NCBI GenBank assembly: GCA_031800475.1
Contig: DAPKRQ010000263.1
Span: forward strand, 26,917 to 90,916
Direction of reading: 5' to 3'
DNA from: Kuafuiihalomonas phototrophica
GTDB taxonomy: Bacteria > Myxococcota > Kuafuiibacteriia > Kuafuiibacteriales > Kuafuiibacteriaceae
Length of the DNA: 64,000 bases
In this document: one piece after another, positions 51,351-60,024 of the stretch
How the letters are laid out: each line of letters opens with the position of its first letter
How positions within the stretch are numbered: position 1 is the stretch's first letter
Position numbers and translations under genes: made by a program
Notes under the pieces: model-generated
Database searches by the model: none
What the model saw: only the letters and a program-made list of their open reading frames with translations
Told to the model about the DNA's origin: nothing

Positions 51351-52754
51351 ATGAGTGCACGAACGCTCTTCGACAAAGTTTGGGAACAGCACGAGGTCAC
51401 CCGCCGGGAGGATGGGACCACGCTGCTCTACATCGACCGGCATTTCCTCCATGAAGGATCGTTTCATGCCTTTGCCGCGCTACAGATGGCTCAAAGGACC
51501 GTACGCCGCCCCGACGCGACATTCGCTTGCGCGGATCACTACGTTCCCACCCAGAACCAGCGGAAAGGTCTGGAGGGCATCGAGAACGCCGAGATTCGCA
51601 ACATGGTGCGCCTGCTTCACGAGCACACCGACAGATTCGGGATTCGTCGCTTCGGACTGCAAGACCCGGGGCAGGGAATCGTTCACGTGGTCGGACCCGA
51701 GCAGGGCTTGACCCAACCCGGACTGACCATCGTCTGTGGAGACTCCCACACGTCGACCCACGGAGCCTTCGGAGCACTGGCGTTCGGCATCGGGGCCTCC
51801 GAAGTCGCCCACGTATTGGCCACCCAGTGCCTATGGCAGATCCGCCCCAAGACGCTTCAGATTTTAGCCGAAGGCCAACTATCGCCCGGCGTCACGTCGA
51901 AGGACCTCATCCTCTACGTCATTCATCGGATCGGCGCGGCGGGGGCTGTGGGCCATTCGATCGAGTTCGCTGGATCCACCATCGAGAACCTTTCCATGGA
52001 AGCCCGAATGACCCTGTGCAACATGGCCATCGAGGCCGGTGGCCGGGCGGGCATGATCGCTCCGGACGACAAGACCTTCGAGTATCTAAAGGGGCGCCCT
52101 TTCGCGCCGCACGGTGATGCGTGGGACGCTGCAGTGTCCCACTGGCGCAGCCTGTCGACGGACCCGGGAGCTCGTTTCGATCGACAGGCGCGGATCGACG
52201 CCAGCGACGTAGCTCCCATGGTTACGTGGGGAACGAGCCCGGAGGACGCGGCACCCATCGACGGTACCGTTCCAGATCCCCGGTCCCTCGAAGCTCCCGA
52301 CCGCAAAGCCCGGTTCGAGAGGGTGCTCGACTACATGGGGCTCGAGCCCAACCGACCTTTGGAGGGCCTGCCCGTGGACCGGGTGTTCATCGGCTCTTGC
52401 ACGAACAGCCGGATCGAAGACCTGAGGGTGGTTGCGCAGATCGTGGATGGCCACCAGGCCCGAATTCCAGCCTGGGTGGTTCCGGGCTCCCTCGAGGTCC
52501 AAAGACAAGCCGAAGCCGAAGGCCTCCACGAAGTCTTCATGCGCGCCAATCTAGAATGGCGGGATCCTGGTTGCAGCATGTGCTTGGGGATCAACGGAGA
52601 TACCATTGCGCCTTTCGAACGCTGCGCGAGCACGTCCAACCGCAACTTCGAGGGACGCCAAGGAAAGCTCGGCCGAACCCACCTCATGAGTCCCGCCATG
52701 GCTGCAGTTGCCGCCATTACCGGTGAGCTCACGGATATTAGAAAGAAGGCCTGA
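51351..52754 (+). CDS. leuC: 3-isopropylmalate dehydratase-type large subunit
   Basis: This 467-residue [4Fe-4S] isomerase subunit starts at the second ATG (51351), because GGAG then lies at normal spacing. It contains CGDSHTSTHGAFGALAFGIG, VFIGSCTNSRIEDLR and PGCSMCLGIN, with three iron-sulfur Cys, and the late CASTSNRNFEGRQG. These are standard for bacterial LeuC. It would isomerise a 2-substituted malate by moving the hydroxyl. Its place in a cluster with a decarboxylase and a class III aminotransferase suggests the substrate may not be isopropylmalate, though plain leucine synthesis cannot be excluded. Confidence 0.85.
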   Translation: MSARTLFDKVWEQHEVTRREDGTTLLYIDRHFLHEGSFHAFAALQMAQRTVRRPDATFACADHYVPTQNQRKGLEGIENAEIRNMVRLLHEHTDRFGIRRFGLQDPGQGIVHVVGPEQGLTQPGLTIVCGDSHTSTHGAFGALAFGIGASEVAHVLATQCLWQIRPKTLQILAEGQLSPGVTSKDLILYVIHRIGAAGAVGHSIEFAGSTIENLSMEARMTLCNMAIEAGGRAGMIAPDDKTFEYLKGRPFAPHGDAWDAAVSHWRSLSTDPGARFDRQARIDASDVAPMVTWGTSPEDAAPIDGTVPDPRSLEAPDRKARFERVLDYMGLEPNRPLEGLPVDRVFIGSCTNSRIEDLRVVAQIVDGHQARIPAWVVPGSLEVQRQAEAEGLHEVFMRANLEWRDPGCSMCLGINGDTIAPFERCASTSNRNFEGRQGKLGRTHLMSPAMAAVAAITGELTDIRKKA

Positions 52755-52757
52755 GTC

Positions 52758-53411
52758 ATGCTCGAGAAATTCGTCACGATCGACGAGATAGCGGTCCCCC
52801 TGGAGCTTCAGGACGTGGACACGGATCGCATCATTCCGGCCCGTTTCCTCCGAAAGCCGAGGACCGTGGGCTACGGGCAGTTCATGTTCTACGACCTTCG
52901 TTTCGATGACGACGGGCAGCCGAGGAGCGAGTTCCCGCTGAATCGAGACGTATACCGAGGCGCGCGCATCTTGGTTGCCGACGTGAATTTCGGTTGCGGC
53001 TCGTCGCGAGAGGGTGCCGTTTGGGCCCTGAGCGACACGACCCATCCGGACTCGTCGGCAGGCTTTCGATGCATCATCGCCCCGAGTTTCGGCGATATCT
53101 TCTACAACAACTGCACGAACAACGGTGTTCTTCCGGTTCGCTTGGGGCCCGCCGACTGCGCAACCCTTCGACGCCAGCTCGAAGAAGCACCCGGCGCCCG
53201 GCTGCAGGTCGACTTGCCCAAGCAAGTGGTTCGGGGTCCGGACGGGCGACAGTATTCGTTCGACATCGACCCCTTTCGGAAGCAGCGCCTGCTCGAAGGC
53301 CAGGACGAAATCTCGTTGACGATGACTCACCAGGCGGCCATCGAGGCTTTTGAAAGTCGCCGAAGGAGCGTCGTCCCCTGGCTGACGCCGGACGGGGAGG
53401 CCTCGTCTTGA
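52758..53411 (+). CDS. leuD: 3-isopropylmalate dehydratase-type small subunit
   Basis: This 217-residue swivel subunit pairs with the large subunit just upstream (gap of three bases). The catalytic loop reads NFGCGSSREGAVWALSD, where housekeeping LeuD usually has SSREHAPWAL, and a short insertion (THPDSSAG) follows. The DVDTDRIIPARFL start and the IAPSFGDIF segment are normal. The catalytic Ser and Arg are kept, so activity is expected, but the altered loop may change which substrate is accepted. Its last bases overlap the TTG start of the LeuB-like gene. Confidence 0.83.
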   Translation: MLEKFVTIDEIAVPLELQDVDTDRIIPARFLRKPRTVGYGQFMFYDLRFDDDGQPRSEFPLNRDVYRGARILVADVNFGCGSSREGAVWALSDTTHPDSSAGFRCIIAPSFGDIFYNNCTNNGVLPVRLGPADCATLRRQLEEAPGARLQVDLPKQVVRGPDGRQYSFDIDPFRKQRLLEGQDEISLTMTHQAAIEAFESRRRSVVPWLTPDGEASS

Positions 53412-54529
53412 CCCCCGCGTGGTCCCCGCGGACCTGGGTGCTTCCAACCGAACGGCCCTTGCCCGAACGCCCGGTTCTCACGGTAATCGGGGGGGATGGG
53501 ATCGGCCCCGAGGTGACGGAGGCTGCGGTGGAGTGCCTCGAGGCCACCGGCGTCCCGTTCGAGTTGCGCAGCCCGGTTCATGGAGAACGGGCCGAAGTCG
53601 AGCTCGGAACGGGTTTTCCGGAATCGGTCAAGGAGGCGATCGACGCAGCAGACGGTATCTTGGTGGGAGCAGTTCAAAAGAAGAGCCGTGCGATTCTTCG
53701 ATACATTCGATACCAGCTCGAGAGTTACGCGAACCTTCGGCCGTCTGCGAGCCTTCCTGGCGTTCCGGCAGTAACCGGCGGTGGAAGGACCCAGTTGGTC
53801 ATCGTTCGCGAGCTCACCGAGGGTATGTATCCAGGCCGAGAGGGGGATCTGTCGGAGTTTCGGCGGCGTTGGCCCGAGTTCCGAGACGCCCTGGACCGCC
53901 CCCTGCCAGATCACGATGGCAAGTTCGCACTTCGCATGACCACCCGGAGGGCGGTTCTTCGGATCGCCGAGTACGCAGCGCGTCTGGCCGTCCACCGAAA
54001 AGAGTACGCGCAGACTCCGGGCCACGTGACCGTGGTTCACAAGGCAAACGTCCTTCCTCAGACGGACCTTCTCTTCCTGGAGACATGTCGAGAGGTTCTC
54101 GAGCGCTTCCCGCAGCTAACGGTAGACGACTTGTACGTCGACGAGGCAGCCCGTCGACTTGTGGCCCGGCCAGAGTCTTTCGACGTCATCGTGACGTCCA
54201 ACCTCTTCGGTGACATCCTCTCCGACGTGGCTGCGGAAACCATGGGTGGCCTTCCGATGGCGCCATCAGCCGGCATCGGCGCCGGTCAAGCATACTTCGA
54301 ACCGTGCCACGGAAGCGCCCCCGACATTGCCGGCCGAGGAATCGCCAATCCGGCCGCCGCCATCGGAAGCGCGGCGATGCTCTTGGCCCACTGGGGCCAC
54401 TTTGAAGCGTCTGATCGCCTCATGCACGCCCTTTTGACGGCAATGACAATCCAGATGCCGGTTGACTTGGGCGGCAAGGCCGGCACCCGCGAACTCGTCC
54501 GAGCCGTCTTGGCCGAGCTCGAACGTTGA
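53408..54529 (+). CDS. Isopropylmalate/homoisocitrate dehydrogenase-like enzyme
   Basis: This 373-residue decarboxylating dehydrogenase starts at a TTG overlapping the leuD stop (TTGA). It has the family blocks VIGGDGIGPEVTEAA, VVHKANVLPQTD, VTSNLFGDILSDVAAE and PCHGSAPDIAGRGIANP. The substrate-recognition helix reads KSRAILRYIRYQLESYANLRP when joined across positions 97-117. That differs from the LeuB pattern and carries several Arg, which would suit an acidic side chain as in homoisocitrate dehydrogenase. It performs the third step of 2-oxoacid elongation. A 20-residue N-terminal extension precedes the first strand. Confidence 0.82.
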   Translation: MTPAWSPRTWVLPTERPLPERPVLTVIGGDGIGPEVTEAAVECLEATGVPFELRSPVHGERAEVELGTGFPESVKEAIDAADGILVGAVQKKSRAILRYIRYQLESYANLRPSASLPGVPAVTGGGRTQLVIVRELTEGMYPGREGDLSEFRRRWPEFRDALDRPLPDHDGKFALRMTTRRAVLRIAEYAARLAVHRKEYAQTPGHVTVVHKANVLPQTDLLFLETCREVLERFPQLTVDDLYVDEAARRLVARPESFDVIVTSNLFGDILSDVAAETMGGLPMAPSAGIGAGQAYFEPCHGSAPDIAGRGIANPAAAIGSAAMLLAHWGHFEASDRLMHALLTAMTIQMPVDLGGKAGTRELVRAVLAELER

Positions 54530-54540
54530 ACGGAGGATCC

Positions 54541-55728
54541 ATGCGAATCGAACCCGTCGAGACCCGATCTACTGCCAATCTCCTGACCGGAGCCTTCGAA
54601 ACTCCGATCCCAAACGACCTGGTCATCTATGACAACACTCTGCGCGAGGGAGAGCAGCCACCAGGTGTTCGGTTCTCGGCGGACGAAAAGCTGGAGATGG
54701 CTCAGCTCATGTCCGACACGGGCGTGCACTGGGCCAACGTGGGCTTTCCCGCCTCGTCTGCCGCCGAGTGGCAGGGCGTGAACCGCATCTGCAAGGCAGG
54801 ACTTCGAATGAAGACCGCGGCCCTCTGCCGCTTGAAGCCCGAAGACATCGACCGGACCGTGGACGCCGGAGTTGAGATGGTGGCCCTGTTTGTCGGGGGC
54901 TCGGACACCCACCTGTTCGACAAGCTCCGGTGGACGGAGGAGCGAGCCTTGGACGAAGCCGAGGCCGCCATCACCCGCTGCAAGGAGCGAGGTGTGCTCG
55001 CGTCGTTCGCGGTCGAGGACGGCAGCCGCACCCCCATTGAACGGCTGTTGGCCCTGTATGACCGGGCGGAGAAAGCCGGTGCGGACTACATGGTCTTTCC
55101 GGATACCCTCGGTGTCCTCACGCCCGAGAGCGCCGCCGGCATCACCCGCCTGCTGGCCCATCGCTACGAGGCCCACATCGGGACCCACTTTCACAACGAC
55201 CTGGGTCTGGCCCTGGCGAACACGGTGTCGGCCCTTCGGGCTGGCGCCAAGATGGCTCAGGTGACCGTCAACGGTGCCGGCGAGCGCTGCGGCAACACCT
55301 GCCTCGAAGAACTCTTGGTGCTCCTGCATGTGAAGTACGGATGCGACCTCGGCATCGACCTGTCCCGGCTCCACGAGCTGTCCCAACTGGTGCATCGAGC
55401 GAGCGGCACCGAGGCACCACCTCACAAGCCCGTGGTCGGAGGCTGGACGTTCACCCACGAATCGGGAATCCACGTGGCCGGCTTGCTGGCAAACCCGGAA
55501 TGCTACCAGCCCTACCCTCCGGCCACCGTCGGACGGGCCCACGAGGTCGTGTTCGGCAAGCACTCCGGCGCCGCTGGGGTCCGTCGCTTGGCCAAAGAGC
55601 TGAACCTCGAGCTGTCAGACGACGGCGTGACGGAGGTTCTGACCCGCATCAAGGACCACGCCGAGAAGCACAAGGGTACCGTACCCGAGCCTAGAGTGTT
55701 CGCCTGGATCCGCGAACTCTCGGCCTGA
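54541..55728 (+). CDS. 2-isopropylmalate/homocitrate synthase-like enzyme
   Basis: This 395-residue protein starts at the ATG at 54541 after a strong GGAGGATCC sequence. The HMGL-like barrel has YDNTLREGEQPPGV with the metal-binding Asp, the HxH pair in GTHFHNDLGLALAN, and GAGERCGNTCLEELL. It ends without the LeuA allosteric domain (LeuA is normally about 510 residues), so it is probably insensitive to leucine and closer to homocitrate or methylthioalkylmalate synthases. It would condense acetyl-CoA with a 2-oxoacid, the first step of the elongation cycle completed by the three genes upstream. Confidence 0.83.
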   Translation: MRIEPVETRSTANLLTGAFETPIPNDLVIYDNTLREGEQPPGVRFSADEKLEMAQLMSDTGVHWANVGFPASSAAEWQGVNRICKAGLRMKTAALCRLKPEDIDRTVDAGVEMVALFVGGSDTHLFDKLRWTEERALDEAEAAITRCKERGVLASFAVEDGSRTPIERLLALYDRAEKAGADYMVFPDTLGVLTPESAAGITRLLAHRYEAHIGTHFHNDLGLALANTVSALRAGAKMAQVTVNGAGERCGNTCLEELLVLLHVKYGCDLGIDLSRLHELSQLVHRASGTEAPPHKPVVGGWTFTHESGIHVAGLLANPECYQPYPPATVGRAHEVVFGKHSGAAGVRRLAKELNLELSDDGVTEVLTRIKDHAEKHKGTVPEPRVFAWIRELSA

Positions 55729-55755
55729 TCTACTCACGCGAGCCTGGAGTCATAA

Positions 55756-57585
55756 ATGACGGAACACATCGAAGCCGAGATCCTGGAAACGACGATTCGA
55801 GACGGAAGCTACGAGATCGATTTTCAATACACGGTCCACGACGTAATCGTACTGTCCCATCTGCTCGACCAGGCTGGCTTCAAGTACATCGAAGTCGGCC
55901 ACGGATGGGGGCTCAACGGCCACCTGTTTCCCGGCTCCAAACCGGCGGCGGAGACTGATGAGCGCTACCTGGTCGCCGTCCGGGACATGGTAAAGAACGC
56001 CCGCCTGGGGACGCTCTTGGCCTGCAACGTCTTCGACGCCCAGATGATCGAAACCATGCTGGGTCGAGCCACCGACTTCGGTCTGGACTTCATCCGCTTG
56101 GCGGTGACCCCCAAGAGCATTCCAGACCGGGGTGAGGCGATGGCCGCCATCGGCGACGCGAAGAAGAAGGGGCTCACCGTCTCGATCAACTTCATGCGCA
56201 GCTACCTCCGATCCCCGGAGGTCATGGCCGACAAAGCCCGGCAGGCCGTGGAAGAAGGGGCCGACTGGGTCTACTTGGTGGATTCGGCGGGCTGCTGGAT
56301 GCCGCACGAAGCCCGCGACTACGTGGCGGCCATGGCTGACGCAGTGGGAAACCGTGCGAAGGTCGGCTTTCATGCTCACAACAACCTTCAGCTCGCGGTA
56401 GCAAACAGCCTGGCCGCCCTACGAGCCGGAGCCAAGATGGTCGACACGTCGCTACAGGGCCTGGGTCGAGCCACCGGCAACGCCCAGACCGAGGTGATCT
56501 GCGCACTCCTTCAGGAGAAGTTCGGGCTCGAGCAACAGATCGACCGGCGACTCGTCAACGCCCTCGGGCGGCGTTTCATCCGACCGCTGGTCGGCCGAGG
56601 GTTCGAGCCCACATATGTCGAGACGGGCATCGCGCGCATGCACTCTGGGTCTCTCGGACAGCTGGCGGAGGCGGCAACAGCCCGAGGCGTCCATCCCGAC
56701 CTGGTCGTGGTGCCGGTCGGCCAGATGGCCGAACCGGTCGGCGGCCTGGAAGGCAAAGTGCTCCCTGAGGACGTGGTCCAGTCCGTCGTCGAAGCCAGGG
56801 CCGCATCCCGTCGCAAATACCCGTCGAGACCAGCAGCCGAAGCCCTCGAAAAGGAGGATCGCTCCGCCGAAGACTTCGACGAGGTTCTCGGCCGTCTGGG
56901 GGTAGCCCGAGGACGGGACGGCAAGCGCACCGCCGTGTTGGCGGTGCCTGTCCACCTCATGCCCTTCGACGGCCCCGTGGTTTTGCGATCCGAACGATGG
57001 GCGGTCGGCCTGGTTTCGGGCACCACTGATGGGCTGGACCAAGCCCCCGCCCACGAGCACCGCCTGTTGGCCGACCCGAGTCTGAGCCTGGCGGGCGCTC
57101 ATCCGGTATCTTGGGCCGATGTTCTCGCTTCGGCCGCATCCCGTGCGCTCGAACCGGATCGAAAGCGGGTGGCGGTGGTGGCCGATGAAGCACGACTCCG
57201 TCAGGCACTCACCCTTCACCTGAACGACCGCGACGTGGTCCTGTTCGGACCCGATGACTCCATCCCCGCAGACCGCTTCGATGCCGTCATCACCGCCACC
57301 GAGGCAGCAGCCCCGTGGTTCCGCAAGGCGGGCGACGACAACGCCATCTTGATTCCGCTGGGCGGACTGGCACCCTCCGAACTCCCCCCGGCGGGTGTGC
57401 GCCTTCCCGATTTGGCGACCGAAGTGGAGGGTCGTCTAGAGTTCTCGCTCCCCTGTATCCTGCAGGGAAATCAGGTTTACGATCGATGGGGTCAGGTGGG
57501 TTGTTGGCGCAGTCTAGCACAGCGCGAGGGCTCCGAGGATCGAATCGCGTTCCACACCGATCGTCTCGAACGACTGCTGGACTGA
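55756..57585 (+). CDS. MhpE-like aldolase with unknown C-terminal domain
   Basis: This 609-residue protein has an N-terminal half (to about 330) that is an HMGL-type aldolase like 4-hydroxy-2-oxovalerate aldolase MhpE: LETTIRDGSYEIDF, IEVGHGWGLNG, VGFHAHNNLQLAVANSLAAL with the metal-binding HxH, then TSLQGLGRATGNAQ. The second half (about 390-609) is not part of MhpE; it has two alpha/beta stretches (KRVAVVADEARLRQALTLHL, then FDAVITATEAAAPWF) and a C-terminal strand region, and I do not recognise it. MhpE enzymes join or split pyruvate and an aldehyde, and here the aldehyde could come from the ComDE-like decarboxylase. A coupled dehydrogenase (MhpF type) is not present. Confidence 0.75.
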   Translation: MTEHIEAEILETTIRDGSYEIDFQYTVHDVIVLSHLLDQAGFKYIEVGHGWGLNGHLFPGSKPAAETDERYLVAVRDMVKNARLGTLLACNVFDAQMIETMLGRATDFGLDFIRLAVTPKSIPDRGEAMAAIGDAKKKGLTVSINFMRSYLRSPEVMADKARQAVEEGADWVYLVDSAGCWMPHEARDYVAAMADAVGNRAKVGFHAHNNLQLAVANSLAALRAGAKMVDTSLQGLGRATGNAQTEVICALLQEKFGLEQQIDRRLVNALGRRFIRPLVGRGFEPTYVETGIARMHSGSLGQLAEAATARGVHPDLVVVPVGQMAEPVGGLEGKVLPEDVVQSVVEARAASRRKYPSRPAAEALEKEDRSAEDFDEVLGRLGVARGRDGKRTAVLAVPVHLMPFDGPVVLRSERWAVGLVSGTTDGLDQAPAHEHRLLADPSLSLAGAHPVSWADVLASAASRALEPDRKRVAVVADEARLRQALTLHLNDRDVVLFGPDDSIPADRFDAVITATEAAAPWFRKAGDDNAILIPLGGLAPSELPPAGVRLPDLATEVEGRLEFSLPCILQGNQVYDRWGQVGCWRSLAQREGSEDRIAFHTDRLERLLD

Positions 57586-57594
57586 GAGGATTAC

Positions 57595-57966
57595 ATGCTG
57601 CTTGCCATCGACCACATCGAAATCATCGTCAAAGACGTGGACGCCACCGTGGCCTGGTATCAGTCTTTGGGTTTGGAGCTCGTCCGCCGCACGGACCACC
57701 ACGGTGCTTCTGCCGAGCTGCGGCTGCCGAGCGGCACGGTCATCGAGCTACATCAGGTGGAAAAGGAAGAAAACATCGGCATCAACCACATAGCCTTCCG
57801 CGTAGAGGATGGCGAGGCTGCTGCGGGCCGCCTGGAGGAACTCGGCATTCCGATCGAGGCCGGTCCCAAGTACTTCGAGCCCACGGGAAGAACGCTGGTG
57901 AACTTTCGGGATCCAGCCGGTTGGCGACTTCAACTGGTTTCGCACGATTCGAAAGAACGCGGATGA
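57595..57966 (+). CDS. VOC-superfamily protein (glyoxalase/epimerase-like)
   Basis: This 123-residue single-domain vicinal oxygen chelate protein has the paired beta-alpha-beta modules (IDHIEIIVKDVDATVAWY and INHIAFRVEDGEAAAGRL), with the expected His ligands and Glu in VIELHQ. The closing strand is FRDPAGWRLQLVSHD. VOC enzymes include glyoxalase I, methylmalonyl-CoA epimerase and ring-opening dioxygenases, so the reaction is not fixed. It begins nine bases after the aldolase gene and its stop overlaps the BioD-like start (ATGA), tying it firmly to this operon. Confidence 0.83.
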   Translation: MLLAIDHIEIIVKDVDATVAWYQSLGLELVRRTDHHGASAELRLPSGTVIELHQVEKEENIGINHIAFRVEDGEAAAGRLEELGIPIEAGPKYFEPTGRTLVNFRDPAGWRLQLVSHDSKERG

Positions 57967-58694
57967 CCCGGATCGTCTTCATCGGGGGTACCGGCATGGG
58001 CGTCGGCAAGACGACGCTCGTTTCGACGTTCGCTCGGGCACTGCAGGCCCGGGGTCGTCGAGTGGTGGCGATCAAGGCCGTGGAGGCTTGGTGCGACCGC
58101 GGTCCGCCCGGAGCGGAAGACGGAGAGCGGCTCGCGGAGGCCACCGGTCAATCTTCGCCCCGCCAAGCCTTGGTCCGCTATCGGCCCACGCTGGTCCCGC
58201 CCATGGCCGCCGACATGGAGCAGGCGCCGCTGGACTGGAACGGGCTGATCGACCGTGTGCGGACGGCGGCATCGGGAACCGACGTGGCCTTGGTGGAGGG
58301 CGCAGGTGGCCTGTCGACGCCGCTCACCTGGGATCACGACAACCTGAGCCTGGCCCGGGCGCTCTCCGCGCCGCTGCTCCTGTTGGCACCCGACCACATT
58401 CAGGGGAGTACCCTGGCGTTGATGGCCCTGGCAGCCACCCGTGAGGCCCAGGTTCCGCTGCTCGGGCTGGCGTTCAGTGTCTCGCGGGAACCAGACCCGA
58501 CCACCGGAGCCCAGATGCTCGCCACCCGGCGGTTTGCGAAGCTACCGCCGGACCGCACCACCACCATTCGCTCGTTGCCCGACAATCCGAGCGAAGCCCT
58601 GGACATGGATGCCATTCGAAAGGTCGCGGACTGGCTCGAGCACGCAGAGCCGATCCGAGTTCCACCGCGCCGCATGGAAGAGGCCCATACATGA
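57963..58694 (+). CDS. BioD-family dethiobiotin synthetase-like enzyme
   Basis: This 243-residue protein is like BioD: phosphate loop GGTGMGVGKTT at residues 8-18, IKAVEAWC in place of the usual KPVxTG, and EGAGGLSTPL. BioD forms a carbamate on a diamine and closes it to a cyclic urea using ATP. The Lys-Pro-Val to Lys-Ala-Val-Glu-Ala change is in the substrate loop, so the substrate may not be diaminopelargonate. It is flanked by overlapping genes on both sides (VOC and aminotransferase). No bioB or bioF is in the window. Confidence 0.78.
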   Translation: MTRIVFIGGTGMGVGKTTLVSTFARALQARGRRVVAIKAVEAWCDRGPPGAEDGERLAEATGQSSPRQALVRYRPTLVPPMAADMEQAPLDWNGLIDRVRTAASGTDVALVEGAGGLSTPLTWDHDNLSLARALSAPLLLLAPDHIQGSTLALMALAATREAQVPLLGLAFSVSREPDPTTGAQMLATRRFAKLPPDRTTTIRSLPDNPSEALDMDAIRKVADWLEHAEPIRVPPRRMEEAHT

Positions 58695-60004
58695 ACTCGG
58701 ACGAAATCAAGCGCCTGTGTTTGGAACACACCCTCTACTCCTGGTCGGCCACGTCCAGGATCGATCCGCTCGTAGCGGTGCGTGGGGAAGGTCCCTTCTT
58801 TTGGGATGCGGATGGCCGCCGCTATTTCGATCTGTCGGGCCAGATGCTCAGCATGCACCTGGGCTTCGGTCACCCACGGATCCTGGGTGCGATGCAAGAG
58901 GCCGCGAGCAAACTCACCTTCGCCGCCCCGTCGATGGCGACGGAGGCCAGAGCCCGACTGGGACACCGCTTGGCAGAGCTCTTCGTCAACGACGTGGAGT
59001 GCTTCTTCTTCACGCTCGGCGGAGCGGACGCCATGGAGAACGCAATCCGGATCGCCCGTGCAGCCACCGGCCGACACAAGATCCTTTCCCGCCATCGAAG
59101 CTACCACGGCGCCACCCCGGGTTCGCTCGCAGCCAGTGGGGATCCGCGACGAAATCGTTGGCCCGAACCCCCGGGCTTCGTGCGGGTGTTGGGTCCCGAC
59201 CCCTTTTCCTTTCGATGGTCGGAAGATCCCGACGAAACGGTCCGACTGGTACTGCAGCAGACCGAAGAGGTTATCCTCCAAGAGGACCCCTCCACCATCG
59301 CAGCCATGGCAGTCGAAGTGGTGATGGGCTCCAACGGCATCCTTCGTGCGCCCCGGGGCTACTTCGAAGGTCTGCAAACGCTCCTTCGAAAACACGACAT
59401 CTTGCTGATCTGCGACGAAGTCATGACCGGCTTCGGTCGAACCGGCCGCTGGTTCGCGTTCGAACACGAAGCCCTGAATCCGGACCTGGTGACCATGGCC
59501 AAGGGACTCACCAGCTCGTACGTGCCGCTGGGTGCGGTGGGCATGACCCGCCGGCTCGCAGACACCTTCGAGCAGACACCCTTTTGGTCCGGCATGACCT
59601 ACAACGCCCACCCCTTCTGCCTGGAGGTGGCGCTGGCCGTGATCGACACGATCGATGGGGAGAGTCTGGTCGAACGGAGCCAAACTCTGGGCGATTGGCT
59701 CCGAGATCGACTCCACGCCCTGGCCGATGCGCACCCCCGTGCGGTCGCCGCCGTGCGCAACGTCGGCCTGTTCGGGGCCCTCGAGCTGAAAGATCCTCGG
59801 AGCGGCGAACCGCTCGGGGCTTTTGGCGCCGCACCGTCCCCGGCAGGCAAACGCTTCGTAGCCGGCCTTCGGAATAGAGGCGTCTACGCGCTACTCCGTT
59901 GGAACATGCTCCTGCTGGCCCCTCCACTCAACGTGCCGCAGGCCGAGCTGGCCGTGGCGCTGGACGCGGTGGATGCGGAACTCTCTTCACTCGAAAGCGA
60001 CTGA
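58691..60004 (+). CDS. Class III pyridoxal-phosphate aminotransferase
   Basis: This 437-residue enzyme of fold type I overlaps the BioD-like stop (ATGA). The PLP Lys is at about residue 271 (MAKGLTSSYVPLG), ICDEVMTGFGRTG holds the pyridine-binding Asp, and the early block LGFGHPRILGAM is normal. Among relatives, BioA (diaminopelargonate synthesis) and taurine-pyruvate aminotransferase both fit; VMGSNGILRAP and DEVMTGFGRTGRWFAF are close to the latter type. In this cluster it could aminate the aldehyde released by the ComDE-like decarboxylase. It is the last gene of the ten-gene run. Confidence 0.84.
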   Translation: MNSDEIKRLCLEHTLYSWSATSRIDPLVAVRGEGPFFWDADGRRYFDLSGQMLSMHLGFGHPRILGAMQEAASKLTFAAPSMATEARARLGHRLAELFVNDVECFFFTLGGADAMENAIRIARAATGRHKILSRHRSYHGATPGSLAASGDPRRNRWPEPPGFVRVLGPDPFSFRWSEDPDETVRLVLQQTEEVILQEDPSTIAAMAVEVVMGSNGILRAPRGYFEGLQTLLRKHDILLICDEVMTGFGRTGRWFAFEHEALNPDLVTMAKGLTSSYVPLGAVGMTRRLADTFEQTPFWSGMTYNAHPFCLEVALAVIDTIDGESLVERSQTLGDWLRDRLHALADAHPRAVAAVRNVGLFGALELKDPRSGEPLGAFGAAPSPAGKRFVAGLRNRGVYALLRWNMLLLAPPLNVPQAELAVALDAVDAELSSLESD

Positions 60005-60024
60005 GCGCCGCCGAGCCATACCGG

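Noticed and set aside
50254..60004. Phosphonate antibiotic cluster (FR-900098 or phosphinothricin type)
   Set aside because: A ThDP decarboxylase, condensing enzyme, aconitase-like and dehydrogenase genes recall that chemistry, but no PEP phosphomutase is in the window, and it is needed to make the C-P bond. It could lie outside, so this is not excluded for the genome.
57963..60004. Standard biotin operon (bioD-bioA)
   Set aside because: BioF and BioB are absent here, the BioD substrate loop is altered, and the genes overlap enzymes unrelated to biotin synthesis.
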